Of a stretch of 64,000 nucleotides of DNA, positions 7,751-16,283 are shown in pieces (within the stretch, counting starts at the first letter, position 1; every line of letters begins with the position of its first letter). Location of the stretch: assembly GCA_902801885.1 (NCBI GenBank), contig CADCJX010000005.1, positions 45,504-109,503 of the forward strand, read 5' to 3'. A program made the translations under genes and the position numbers. Source of the DNA: an uncultured Bacteroidia bacterium (lineage in GTDB: Bacteria; Bacteroidota; Bacteroidia; Bacteroidales; UBA932). The notes under the pieces were generated by a model. It saw only the letters and a list, made by a program, of their open reading frames with translations, had not been told where the DNA came from and did not search any database.

Positions 7751-8535
7751 TCAAGGAGGAACTGAATATAATCAAGGTTGGAGGAGCCATAGTCGAGGAC
7801 GAGGATTCCTTGAAGGGGCTTCTGATGTCTTTCTCAGGGCTTCATGGGAAGAAGATCCTTGTTCATGGGGGAGGAAAGATCGCTACTGAAGTCGCATCGA
7901 AACTCGGGATCGAAACCCAGATGATCGATGGCCGCAGGATCACCAGTGCCGAGATGCTCAAGGTCGTGACAATGGTCTACGGCGGCCTCGTCAATAAAGA
8001 CATAGTGGCAAGGCTCCAGGCTCTCGGTGAAAATGCGATCGGCCTTACCGGGGCTGACATGAACCTCATAATGAGCGTGAAAAGGCCGGTAGAACTTATA
8101 AACTTCGGCTTTGTCGGGGATGTGAAATATGTGAATACCAGATCGTTGAAGTCATTGCTCGAGGTGGGCGCCGTGCCGGTGCTCGCCCCTCTTACCCATG
8201 ACAAGGAAGGTACGATGCTGAACACAAATGCCGACACCATTGCCTCCTCGGTGGCCAGGGCCCTTTCGGAAGAGTACTCGGTCACCCTGACCTTCTGCTC
8301 CTCGATTCCGGGAGTCCTACGTGATTTGAAGGATCCGTCTAGCGTGATCAGAACGATTTCCAAGGCTGATTTTGCTCCTATGGTCGCAGATGGAACCATT
8401 TCGGAAGGAATGATCCCGAAACTCCAGAACGCATTCGATGCAATCAACGACGGAGTCGCAAAGGTGGTAATCACTTCTCCATCGGACCTCTCCGGCGGAA
8501 CTACTATCCTTGCTGACCCTGAAACCGACGATTAG
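7747..8535 (+). CDS. argB: N-acylglutamate kinase
   Basis: This amino-acid kinase family protein (262 residues) phosphorylates N-acylglutamate, the second step of the pathway. The signatures IIKVGGAIV near the start, ILVHGGGK around residues 38-45 and MLNTNADTIAS are those of ArgB. It starts within the argF' stop (ATGA) and is followed directly by the next gene (TAG then ATG). The acyl group is probably succinyl or acetyl, as for the rest of the operon. Confidence 0.93.
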   Translation: MIKEELNIIKVGGAIVEDEDSLKGLLMSFSGLHGKKILVHGGGKIATEVASKLGIETQMIDGRRITSAEMLKVVTMVYGGLVNKDIVARLQALGENAIGLTGADMNLIMSVKRPVELINFGFVGDVKYVNTRSLKSLLEVGAVPVLAPLTHDKEGTMLNTNADTIASSVARALSEEYSVTLTFCSSIPGVLRDLKDPSSVIRTISKADFAPMVADGTISEGMIPKLQNAFDAINDGVAKVVITSPSDLSGGTTILADPETDD

Positions 8536-9588
8536 ATGTCATTCATGGACACCATAACGCTTTTGGAGGATCTTATCCGCATCCCTTCCTTCAGCAGGGA
8601 GGAGGGTGCCGCATGCGATCTCCTGGAGGCCTGGCTGGAGGCCCACGGCTTTGAGGGTGTGCACAGGGTCGGCAATAATCTTTGGATGGAGTCCGAGTCG
8701 CCCTCCGGAAAGCCTACGATCCTTCTCAACGCCCACATCGACACAGTGAGGCCAGCAAGCGGTTATACCCGTGATCCGTTCGCTCCTTCGGTTGAGGATG
8801 GCAGGCTGTATGGCCTTGGGAGCAATGATGACGGAGGTTCGCTCGCCGCCCTTCTGGAGGCATATTCAAAACTGATTTCTGCCCCTCAACCCTACCGGCT
8901 GGTGTTTTCTGCTACCGCAGAGGAAGAAGTCTGCGGGAAGGGCGGTTTCGACCTTCTCCTTCCTGAGATAGGGAAGGTTGATTTCGGAGTGATAGGGGAG
9001 CCGACTGGAATGAATATGGCCGTGGCTGAGAAGGGCCTTATGGTCCTGGACTGCATGGCTCATGGAAAGAGCGGACACGCGGCGAGGAACGAAGGCGTAA
9101 ACGCCATCTATGAGGCCCTGAAAGACATCGAGTGGTTCAGGACATACCGTTTCCCGAGAGTCTCCGACTTCCTTGGGCCTGTGAAGATGAGCGTGACAAT
9201 GATTTCCTCCGGAACACAGCACAATGTGGTCCCGGACTCCTGCAGTTTCGTCGTGGATGTTCGTTCCAACGGACTTTACACCAATCCGGAATTACTGGAA
9301 CTTATTAAAGAGGCCGTCAGATGCGATGTCAAGGAACGTTCGACCAGGATCGGAAGTTCCCATCTACCGATGGAACATCCGGTCGTTAAACGCGGCCTGT
9401 CCCTGGAACTTGAGCCCTTCGGTTCACCGACGACCAGCAACCAGGCCCTCTGCACGTTCCCTACTCTCAAGATCGGGCCAGGAGATTCCGCCCGTTCCCA
9501 TGGTCCGGACGAGTTCATAGGCCTTGACGAGATCGCTTCTGGCGTTGATATTTATGTCAAACTTCTTGATGGATTGATAATTGAATAG
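8536..9588 (+). CDS. argE: M20 family deacylase, probable N-acylcitrulline/ornithine deacylase
   Basis: This 350-residue M20 metallopeptidase-family protein has the expected zinc ligands: His67 and Asp69 in LLNAHIDTVRP, Asp98 in LGSNDDGG, the EEE motif in SATAEEEV, a GEPT motif, and a C-terminal His in RSHGPDEF. In an operon with ArgF' the natural substrate is N-acylcitrulline, which it would hydrolyse to citrulline for ArgG. That order of steps is inferred from the family and context. The start follows the argB stop with no gap. Confidence 0.88.
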   Translation: MSFMDTITLLEDLIRIPSFSREEGAACDLLEAWLEAHGFEGVHRVGNNLWMESESPSGKPTILLNAHIDTVRPASGYTRDPFAPSVEDGRLYGLGSNDDGGSLAALLEAYSKLISAPQPYRLVFSATAEEEVCGKGGFDLLLPEIGKVDFGVIGEPTGMNMAVAEKGLMVLDCMAHGKSGHAARNEGVNAIYEALKDIEWFRTYRFPRVSDFLGPVKMSVTMISSGTQHNVVPDSCSFVVDVRSNGLYTNPELLELIKEAVRCDVKERSTRIGSSHLPMEHPVVKRGLSLELEPFGSPTTSNQALCTFPTLKIGPGDSARSHGPDEFIGLDEIASGVDIYVKLLDGLIIE

Positions 9589-9590
9589 CT

Positions 9591-10928
9591 ATGGCAAATA
9601 AACTTTGGGACAAGGGATACGACGAGGACGCCAGGATTGACGCCTTCACCGTCGGCCATGACCGTGAGCTGGACCTGGAACTGGCACCTTATGATATCTT
9701 GGGCACCATGGCCCACATTACCATGCTCGAGACCGTAGGGCTCCTCTCCAAGGAAGACTTGGAAGCGCTGCTCCCGGAACTCAAGGGATTGTATTCATTG
9801 GCGGAGGAAGGAAAGTTCACCATAGAGGACGACGTCGAGGATGTCCATTCCCAGGTGGAACTTATGCTGACCCGCAAGCTCGGCGACATAGGCAAGAAAG
9901 TGCACACAGGGCGTTCCCGAAACGACCAGGTACTTGTAGACCTGAAGCTCTATGCCAGGGCGCGGATCGAAAAGACGGTCCGTAAGGTGGAGAGCCTGTT
10001 CAGGACCCTCCAGGACGCGAGTGAAAAGTACAAGGATGTCCTGATCCCCGGGTACACCCATCTCCAGGTGGCAATGCCCTCGTCCTTCGGACTCTGGTTC
10101 GGAGCCTATGCTGAAAGCTTGACAGGGGACATGACCATGCTGAAGGCAGCCTGGGATGTAGTGAACCGCAACCCTCTTGGTTCAGCCGCTGGCTATGGAT
10201 CGTCAGCGCCGCTGGACCGCACCCTCACCACGAAACTTCTGGGTTTCGATGACCTGGATTACAATTCCGTCTATGCGCAGATGACCCGTGGGAAGATGGA
10301 AAGGGCTGTGGCGTTTGCATATTCATCGGTCGCAGAGACCGTAGGCCGTCTCGCATATGACGGCTGCCTCTATTCAAGCCAGAATTTCGGTTTCCTGAAA
10401 CTGCCCGATGCCCTGACTACCGGTTCCAGCATCATGCCGCACAAGAAGAACCCGGATGTGTTCGAACTTGTACGCGCCCGTTGCAATAAGATCCAGGGAG
10501 TCCAGAACACTGTCCGTCTGATTACCGGCAACCTGCCTTCGGGCTATTTCCGGGACATGCAGGTACTGAAGGAAGTCTTCTTCCCCCTGTTCGATGAAAT
10601 GGATTCCTGCCTGGATATCGTCGAATATGCCGTCAAGGGCATGGAGGTGCGCACGGATGCGATGGACGATCCGAAATACAAGCTAGCCTTCAGTGTGGAG
10701 AAGGTGAATGACCTTGTCAGTGAAGGAGTCCCTTTCAGGGATGCCTACCGTCAGGTCGCAGCCTCCATATCAGGTGGTACCTTCGACTACCAAGGGACCT
10801 TGAACCATACCCATGAGGGTTCTATCGGCAACCTTTGCAATGACCGTATAGCCGCAAGGATGGATATCCTGGTTGATAGCTTCGATTTCGGGAAAGTCGC
10901 CGCAGCGATCTCAGAACTGCTCGCCTGA
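9591..10928 (+). CDS. argH: Argininosuccinate lyase
   Basis: This is the last enzyme of arginine synthesis, splitting argininosuccinate into arginine and fumarate. It has 445 residues with the fumarase/aspartase superfamily signature GSSIMPHKKNPD and the early motif VHTGRSRNDQV. It starts two bases after the deacylase gene and ends the operon. Confidence 0.96.
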   Translation: MANKLWDKGYDEDARIDAFTVGHDRELDLELAPYDILGTMAHITMLETVGLLSKEDLEALLPELKGLYSLAEEGKFTIEDDVEDVHSQVELMLTRKLGDIGKKVHTGRSRNDQVLVDLKLYARARIEKTVRKVESLFRTLQDASEKYKDVLIPGYTHLQVAMPSSFGLWFGAYAESLTGDMTMLKAAWDVVNRNPLGSAAGYGSSAPLDRTLTTKLLGFDDLDYNSVYAQMTRGKMERAVAFAYSSVAETVGRLAYDGCLYSSQNFGFLKLPDALTTGSSIMPHKKNPDVFELVRARCNKIQGVQNTVRLITGNLPSGYFRDMQVLKEVFFPLFDEMDSCLDIVEYAVKGMEVRTDAMDDPKYKLAFSVEKVNDLVSEGVPFRDAYRQVAASISGGTFDYQGTLNHTHEGSIGNLCNDRIAARMDILVDSFDFGKVAAAISELLA

Positions 10929-10945
10929 TAGTTTATCCTTTCCAT

Positions 10946-10970
10946 GTCATTCTGAACGAAGTGAAGAATC
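10946..10970 (+). repeat. Intergenic Bacteroidota-type short repeat followed by a T run
   Basis: This 25-nt repeat begins GTCATTCTGAACGAAG and ends GTGAAGAATC, a short intergenic repeat I know as common in Bacteroidota genomes. It is followed by seven T residues. Its ends (ATTCT/AGAAT) can pair weakly, so it may also act as the arg operon terminator. A diverged relative lies in frame at 43010-43035. Confidence 0.6.
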
Positions 10971-10997
10971 TTTTTTTCAGTTTCCTTCGAAAATCTG

Positions 10998-11005
10998 TAA
11001 ATTTG
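10998..11005 (+). promoter_or_regulatory. Predicted -7 box of typA
   Basis: TAAATTTG matches TAnnTTTG and lies 22 bases before the typA ATG. Confidence 0.5.
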
Positions 11006-11027
11006 TAAGATTTTTCCAAAAAAGAAT

Positions 11028-12839
11028 ATGCAGGAAATTAGAAATATAGCGCTTATCGCGCATGTCGACCACGGCAAGACCACCCTCGTGGACAGGATGA
11101 TCTACCAGGCTAACCTGGTCCGTCAGCCTGAGAACCTGGGCCAGTTGATTCTCGACAACAATGACATTGAGAGGGAAAGAGGCATCACCATCCTCGCAAA
11201 GAACGTATCCGTGACCTATAAGGGTGTGAAGATCAATATTATCGACACTCCTGGCCATAGCGACTTCGGTGGAGAGGTGGAAAGGGTATTGAATATGGCT
11301 GACGGCGTTCTGCTTCTCGTAGATGCATTCGAAGGCTGCATGCCGCAGACCCGTTTCGTCTTGCACAAAGCCCTTCAGCTCGGGAAGAAACCCATCGTAG
11401 TAGTCAATAAGGTGGACAAGCCCAACTGCCGTCCTGACGAGGTCCAGGAAGAGGTGTTCGACCTCATGTGCGCCCTGGATGCCAACGACGAGCAGTTGGA
11501 TTTCAAGACTATCTTCGGAAGTGCCAAGCAGGGCTGGATGTCGGAGGACTGGAAGAATCCGACTTCTGACATTACTCCCTTGCTCGATGCCATACTTGAA
11601 GTCATTCCGGCACCTAAGGTGGTGGAAGGTACCGTGCAGATGCAGGTTACTTCTTTGGAATATTCCCCCTATGTCGGACGTATCGCGGTGGGGAAGGTCA
11701 CCCGCGGCAGCCTGCACACCGGCAGCCAGGTGAGCCTCTGCAAGAGGTATGACCAGATCGAGAAACACAAGGTCAAGCAGCTGATGGTGTTCGACGGCCT
11801 TGGCAAGACAAATGTCGACGAGGTGCTGTGCGGGGACATCTGTGCCGTAGTGGGAATAGACGGCTTCGAGATCGGTGACACCATTGCCGATTTCGAGAAT
11901 CCGGAGGCCCTTCCTCCTATCTCGATTGACGAGCCTACGATGAGCATGCTCTTCACCATCAACAATTCCCCTTTCTTCGGGAAGGATGGCAAGTACGTGA
12001 CTTCCAGGCATATCAAGGATCGTCTTGACAAGGAACTGGAGAAGAACCTTGCACTCAAGGTAAAGCCTGGTCTCAATGCTGATTCTTTCATCGTCTATGG
12101 ACGAGGAGTCCTTCACCTCTCGGTCCTTATCGAGGAGATGCGCCGGGAAGGTTTCGAACTCCAGGTCGGTCAGCCCAAGGTTCTGGACAAGACCATCAAC
12201 GGGCAGAGATGCGAGCCTATCGAGGACCTGTCCATCGAGGTCCCTGAGAATTTCGTGGGTACGGCAATCGAACTTGCCACACGTCGCAAAGGTGCCCTTA
12301 TCCACATGGAACCCAGGGGAGACAGGACCCTGCTCCAGTTCGACATACCCACCAGGGGACTTATGGGACTTAGGAGCAACCTCCTCACTGCTACTCAGGG
12401 TGAGGCTATCATGGCCCACCGCTACAAGGAGTACCAGCCGTTCAAGGGCGAGATCGACAACCGTACAAATGGATCGTTGGTTTCACTGGAGACAGGAGAC
12501 GCTATCGCATATTCAATGAACAAGCTCCTGGACAGGGGCAAGTTCTTTGTCGAGCCCGGCGAAGAAATCTATTGCGGCCAGGTTGTCGGAGAGCACACTC
12601 GCGAGAGGGATCTCAACATCAACATCTGCAAGACAAAGAAGCTTACCAACGTTCGTGCAGCCGGTTCCGATGAAAAGATCATCCTGCCTCCTGCAATAAA
12701 AATGTCCCTTGAGGAGATGCTCGAGTACATCCGTGAGGATGAACTTGTCGAGGTCACGCCTCATCACATGAGGATCCGCAAGATCCTTCTGGATCCCATG
12801 GACAGGAAGCGTTCCGGAGGCAGTGCGGACGAAGAATAA
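11028..12839 (+). CDS. typA: Translational GTPase TypA/BipA
   Basis: This is a 603-residue ribosome-associated GTPase of the elongation factor G superfamily, involved in 50S assembly and stress adaptation. The GTP-binding motifs are [10 protein letters not shown] (residues 11-20), the switch region [15 protein letters not shown] and NKVD. The family's C-terminal region is complete, ending with [11 protein letters not shown]. It is monocistronic: it has its own predicted promoter, and a separate promoter precedes yceD. Confidence 0.96.
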   Translation: MQEIRNIALIAHVDHGKTTLVDRMIYQANLVRQPENLGQLILDNNDIERERGITILAKNVSVTYKGVKINIIDTPGHSDFGGEVERVLNMADGVLLLVDAFEGCMPQTRFVLHKALQLGKKPIVVVNKVDKPNCRPDEVQEEVFDLMCALDANDEQLDFKTIFGSAKQGWMSEDWKNPTSDITPLLDAILEVIPAPKVVEGTVQMQVTSLEYSPYVGRIAVGKVTRGSLHTGSQVSLCKRYDQIEKHKVKQLMVFDGLGKTNVDEVLCGDICAVVGIDGFEIGDTIADFENPEALPPISIDEPTMSMLFTINNSPFFGKDGKYVTSRHIKDRLDKELEKNLALKVKPGLNADSFIVYGRGVLHLSVLIEEMRREGFELQVGQPKVLDKTINGQRCEPIEDLSIEVPENFVGTAIELATRRKGALIHMEPRGDRTLLQFDIPTRGLMGLRSNLLTATQGEAIMAHRYKEYQPFKGEIDNRTNGSLVSLETGDAIAYSMNKLLDRGKFFVEPGEEIYCGQVVGEHTRERDLNINICKTKKLTNVRAAGSDEKIILPPAIKMSLEEMLEYIREDELVEVTPHHMRIRKILLDPMDRKRSGGSADEE

Positions 12840-12882
12840 TCGAAACTATTCGAAAAAGATTTTTATTAAGGATTTTTTTTTA

Positions 12883-12890
12883 TACCTTTG
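12883..12890 (+). promoter_or_regulatory. Predicted -7 box of the yceD-rpmF-tRNA unit
   Basis: TACCTTTG matches TAnnTTTG, follows a T-rich stretch and lies 26 bases before the yceD ATG. Confidence 0.55.
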
Positions 12891-12916
12891 CAACCCTTAA
12901 TCTGTTTGGCGAAGCG

Positions 12917-13447
12917 ATGAACGACGTTTTTATAGTTCCTCTGAACGGGTTGGCGCAAGGTCGGACACAGTTCCGAAGGCGCATAGGGAAAGAGTTCTTT
13001 GAACATTTTGAGAATTCAGAGATTCTGGACGCAGGTCTGGATGTCGACGTGGAAGTGGAAAAGTCAGGCCGATTCATCGGCGTCGACTGCTACATCTCCG
13101 GAGATGTCACAGTGACATGCGACAGATGCCTCGAAGACTTGAAGATCCCGGTGAAGACGGATTTCAAGCAAAGCGTGAAATTCGGCTCCGGTGATCCTTC
13201 TTCCAGTGAGGTCGAAGGCGACAGGGAAATAGTCTGGCTTCCGATGACGGATGCAGACCTTGACCTGAGCCAGGCAGTATATGATTACATCTGCCTTTCG
13301 CTGCCTGTACAAAGGGTTCACGAAGAAGGGGAGTGTGATCCAAAGGCTCTTGAGTATCTGACTTCTGAAAGTGGTGAAGAGCGTTTGCAGAAGGATTCTG
13401 CGACCCCTTTTGCGGGCCTACAGGACCTTCTTGGAAAGATAGAATAA
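12917..13447 (+). CDS. DUF177/YceD family protein
   Basis: This is a 176-residue member of the YceD family, which is almost always encoded next to rpmF and has been linked to 23S rRNA processing. The family's CDRCL motif is at residues about 74-78 (VTVTCDRCLEDL), and the acidic C-terminal half with DLSQAVYDYICLSLP is also typical. rpmF begins 18 bases downstream. The name rests on this motif plus the rpmF linkage; a detailed function cannot be read here. Confidence 0.9.
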   Translation: MNDVFIVPLNGLAQGRTQFRRRIGKEFFEHFENSEILDAGLDVDVEVEKSGRFIGVDCYISGDVTVTCDRCLEDLKIPVKTDFKQSVKFGSGDPSSSEVEGDREIVWLPMTDADLDLSQAVYDYICLSLPVQRVHEEGECDPKALEYLTSESGEERLQKDSATPFAGLQDLLGKIE

Positions 13448-13465
13448 AATTAAAAGATATTTGAT

Positions 13466-13648
13466 ATGGCACATCCGAAACACAAAGTCTCCAAGCAGAG
13501 AAGAGACAAGAGAAGGACTCACGACTTCGCTCCTGTACCGACTCTGGCCACTTGCCCTAACTGCGGTGCGACTGTGATGTATCATCACGTTTGCCCTGAG
13601 TGCGGCTACTACAGAGGTCGTCAGATCATCGAGAAGAGCGCTGAATAA
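13466..13648 (+). CDS. rpmF: 50S ribosomal protein L32
   Basis: This 60-residue bL32 starts MAHPKHKVSKQRRDKRRTH and has a four-cysteine zinc-ribbon (CPNC ... CPEC). It is co-transcribed with yceD and with the tRNA-Arg gene that follows after 20 bases. Confidence 0.97.
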   Translation: MAHPKHKVSKQRRDKRRTHDFAPVPTLATCPNCGATVMYHHVCPECGYYRGRQIIEKSAE

Positions 13649-13668
13649 GCTATCTCTTCCTTAATTAT

Positions 13669-13740
13669 GGCCTCATAGTTCAACGGATAGAACGGAAGTT
13701 TCCTAAACTTTAAATCGAGGTTCGATTCCTCGTGGGGCTA
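13669..13740 (+). tRNA. tRNA-Arg (anticodon CCU)
   Basis: The 72-nt cloverleaf folds completely. The acceptor is GGCCTCA/TGGGGCT with two G-U pairs, the D-arm GTTC/GAAC, the anticodon arm GAAGT-TTCCTAA-ACTTT with anticodon CCT, the T-arm CGAGG-TTCGATT-CCTCG, and the discriminator base is A. The CCA end is not encoded. It reads AGG codons, which look frequent in the genes around it. Confidence 0.92.
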
Positions 13741-13742
13741 CG

Positions 13743-13771
13743 AAAGAGCATCGCGGAAGCGGTGCTCTTTT
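13743..13771 (+). terminator. Rho-independent terminator after tRNA-Arg
   Basis: A perfect 12-bp stem (AAAGAGCATCGC with GCGGTGCTCTTT, one G-U pair) closes a GGAA tetraloop and ends in a T run. It begins two bases after the tRNA. Confidence 0.85.
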
Positions 13772-13981
13772 CGTGTTTGGTGCCCTTATTAAAAAATATT
13801 AGTTTTAGCTAGTGGTTATTAAAATATTTTAGAGTTAAAAACGCAATTGCGACGGCTTGCAGAAGTCTTTTGTAGAATTGTGATATTATTTGGATAATTA
13901 TAGAAAATATCGTAATTTAGCATGGATTTACCAATTTTGGGGTGAAATCAATATACTTGTAAAACCACATTAGAGTATAAC

Positions 13982-15121
13982 ATGGACAGAAGACAATTCC
14001 TATCTCTTTCAGCTACCGGCGCCTTAGGTCTCAGCCTTGGGGCAGGGTTCGTTTCATGCAGTCAGGATGGAAAACCGGGCAACGGGAAAATGCGTGATAA
14101 ATACTCCGTCATCATTCTTGGAGACACTCATTTCGACACCGAGCCGGCTGACGTCTATCACTCGAATTACAATGAGCCCGTAGAGTGGTTGAACAGGGTC
14201 CAGAGGGCTGAGTTTGCCCGTAACGGAGAAATGTGGCGTGAGCGTTGCCCACGTCTTGTGAAGAGGGCTGCACAGTTGGTTGACAAGAACACCAGGATGG
14301 TTTTCCAGATGGGTGACCTTATCCAGGGAGACTGTGGAAAGGGTGAAGTCCATCAGAAGATGCTGACCGATGTCATGGATAATTTCAAGGGCCAGTTCGG
14401 AGGTCTTCCCTTCGTGACAGTCGTCGGCAACCATGACATCCGTGGCGTTGATGCGAAGGAGACCTATCACAGGTTCATGCCCCAGCGCATGAGCCAGGAA
14501 ATCGGCAAGCAGGTCTCAAAGACCACCTTTGACTTCTTCATCGGCCCTGACGCCTACATTTTCATCGACTTCAACGATCCGGATGATGCGGAAGTCGAAA
14601 AATTGCTAAAGGAGACGGAAGGAGCCCGCTATACCTTCATTGTCACTCATGGCCCTGTCTTCCCTGCCGACAGCGGCAACTGCCGTTGGTTCTATCACGG
14701 ATCGGAGAAGGACACCGAACAGCGCAGGCATTTCCGCAGGCTTTTTGCCGAGCGTGATGCCATCTGCCTCTGCGGTCACATCCACACCACAGAGTTCTAC
14801 GACTGGTACGGAGACGGTGGTAGGATCACCCAGATGACCATGAACAGTGTGTGGTCCAGGGAAGAACTCGGCAAGTACGAAGTGGTTTCCGAGGGTGCTG
14901 CTGACTATGGTGAGCTTCGCAAGAAAGTCACAGCTCTCGACAACGGTTCTGCTCCCAAGGACGAGCAGGCACTCTTCGATGAGTACCGTCCCGGCCTCAA
15001 GCAGTACAGCCGTTCATCTGCAGCCGGATCTTATAAGATGAATGTTTCCAAGTCCGGCGTCTCCATCGATTTCTATGCCGGAGATTCACAGGAGGTAAGT
15101 AAGCAGTTTATCCTAAGGTAG
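13982..15121 (+). CDS. Secreted calcineurin-like metallophosphoesterase
   Basis: This 379-residue protein has a twin-arginine-like start (MDRRQFLSLS) and a cysteine that could be a lipobox (GAGFVSC, Cys26), so it is probably exported and perhaps lipid-anchored. The metallophosphoesterase motifs appear in order: GDTHFD, MGDLIQGD, VVGNHDI, THGP and CGHIH. They supply ligands for a two-metal centre that hydrolyses phosphomonoesters or diesters. It is followed after 8 bases by a GH43 gene and then SusC/SusD, so it belongs to a glycan-use locus, where a phosphatase could remove phosphate decorations. The substrate is not readable. About 210 AT-rich bases with no evident gene precede it. Confidence 0.85.
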   Translation: MDRRQFLSLSATGALGLSLGAGFVSCSQDGKPGNGKMRDKYSVIILGDTHFDTEPADVYHSNYNEPVEWLNRVQRAEFARNGEMWRERCPRLVKRAAQLVDKNTRMVFQMGDLIQGDCGKGEVHQKMLTDVMDNFKGQFGGLPFVTVVGNHDIRGVDAKETYHRFMPQRMSQEIGKQVSKTTFDFFIGPDAYIFIDFNDPDDAEVEKLLKETEGARYTFIVTHGPVFPADSGNCRWFYHGSEKDTEQRRHFRRLFAERDAICLCGHIHTTEFYDWYGDGGRITQMTMNSVWSREELGKYEVVSEGAADYGELRKKVTALDNGSAPKDEQALFDEYRPGLKQYSRSSAAGSYKMNVSKSGVSIDFYAGDSQEVSKQFILR

Positions 15122-15129
15122 TTTCATCG

Positions 15130-16218
15130 ATGCGGACTTACTGCCATTTCCCCGATATTGCATGGCGCCTCCCTTTGGTCGCCATGCTTGTCGTGTGTTT
15201 CATGGCAGTCTCGTCTTGCAATGGCAATAAGACCGTAGAGCCCGAAGTCGTTGAGGAAGAAGGGCCGTTCTACACCAATCCAGTAATTCCGAATAACTGC
15301 GCTGACCCGAGCATCATTGACAATCGTGCCAGGGACGGCTATTTTTACGCCTATTCAACAAGGAATGGTACCAACGGCACTCCGACCGTAGTTTATCTCC
15401 CAGTATATCGTTCTAAGGACATGATACACTGGGAGCCTTTGGGTAATGCCTTCGGAGGTCTCAACCGTCCTGAATGGGTGAGTGAGAGCAGCCTCTGGGC
15501 CCCGGACATTAATTATATCAATGGCAAATACGTCCTGTACTATGCCCTTGGGTGTTGGGATGAGTCAGACCGGTCGGCCAGCGGTGTGGCCTGGTCAGAC
15601 CGTCCGGAAGGACCCTTTACGGATGTAGGAATGCTTGTCGACATTGAGACGCAGGGCGTCGGTAATTCAATTGACCCGAATTTCTTCGATGACGGCGATC
15701 ACAAGTACCTCTTCTGGGGAAGTTTCGGTGCGAAGTCAGGAATATTTGCCATCGAATTGTCTGCCGACGGCCTTTCCATCAAGGAAGGTGCACAGAAGGT
15801 GAAGATCGGGACCAGCATGGAAGGTACCTATGTCTATAAGCGTGGTGACTGGTACTATGTCTTTGGATCCAAGGGGAGTTGCTGCAGCGGAGCCGCAAGT
15901 ACATATCATATAATCGTGGCACGTTCCAAGAATGTCCTCGGACCCTATGTCGGTCCTGACGGGAAGCAACTTACCGATGCAAGTTTCGACTACACCATCC
16001 TGTCAGGGACGGAAGCTTTCAGGGGACCCGGCCATAACGGTGAAATCATTACGGATGACAACGGACAGGACTGGATGATCTATCATGCCTTCTGCAAGAG
16101 CAACAACTACAACGGACGTTGTCTTGTACTGGACAAGATTTTCTGGACGAAAGACGGTTGGCCTTATTTCAACCTTGCAACTCCGACACCTTCAGGACAT
16201 GGTCCGATACTAAAATGA
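15130..16218 (+). CDS. Glycoside hydrolase family 43 lipoprotein
   Basis: This 362-residue protein is a five-bladed beta-propeller GH43. The catalytic base region reads NNCADPSIID, a second Asp lies in NSIDPNFFDD, the acid lies in MEGTYVYKRG, and the family motif RGPGHNG occurs near residue 298. The N-terminus has a hydrophobic stretch ending in AVSSC, a lipoprotein signal. GH43 enzymes release arabinose or xylose from arabinan, arabinoxylan and related glycans; which one cannot be decided here. It sits between the phosphoesterase and the SusC gene, and is probably in the same operon. Confidence 0.88.
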   Translation: MRTYCHFPDIAWRLPLVAMLVVCFMAVSSCNGNKTVEPEVVEEEGPFYTNPVIPNNCADPSIIDNRARDGYFYAYSTRNGTNGTPTVVYLPVYRSKDMIHWEPLGNAFGGLNRPEWVSESSLWAPDINYINGKYVLYYALGCWDESDRSASGVAWSDRPEGPFTDVGMLVDIETQGVGNSIDPNFFDDGDHKYLFWGSFGAKSGIFAIELSADGLSIKEGAQKVKIGTSMEGTYVYKRGDWYYVFGSKGSCCSGAASTYHIIVARSKNVLGPYVGPDGKQLTDASFDYTILSGTEAFRGPGHNGEIITDDNGQDWMIYHAFCKSNNYNGRCLVLDKIFWTKDGWPYFNLATPTPSGHGPILK

Positions 16219-16283
16219 TTTATCAAAACTATACTACACCATATTTTATTAAACAAACCATTTAACAAAAAAACTTTATCGTA

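Noticed and set aside
10977-12419. Open frame of 480 codons on the minus strand
   Set aside because: It lies wholly opposite typA, which has every GTPase motif; its translation has no recognisable domain and reflects codon bias of the real gene.
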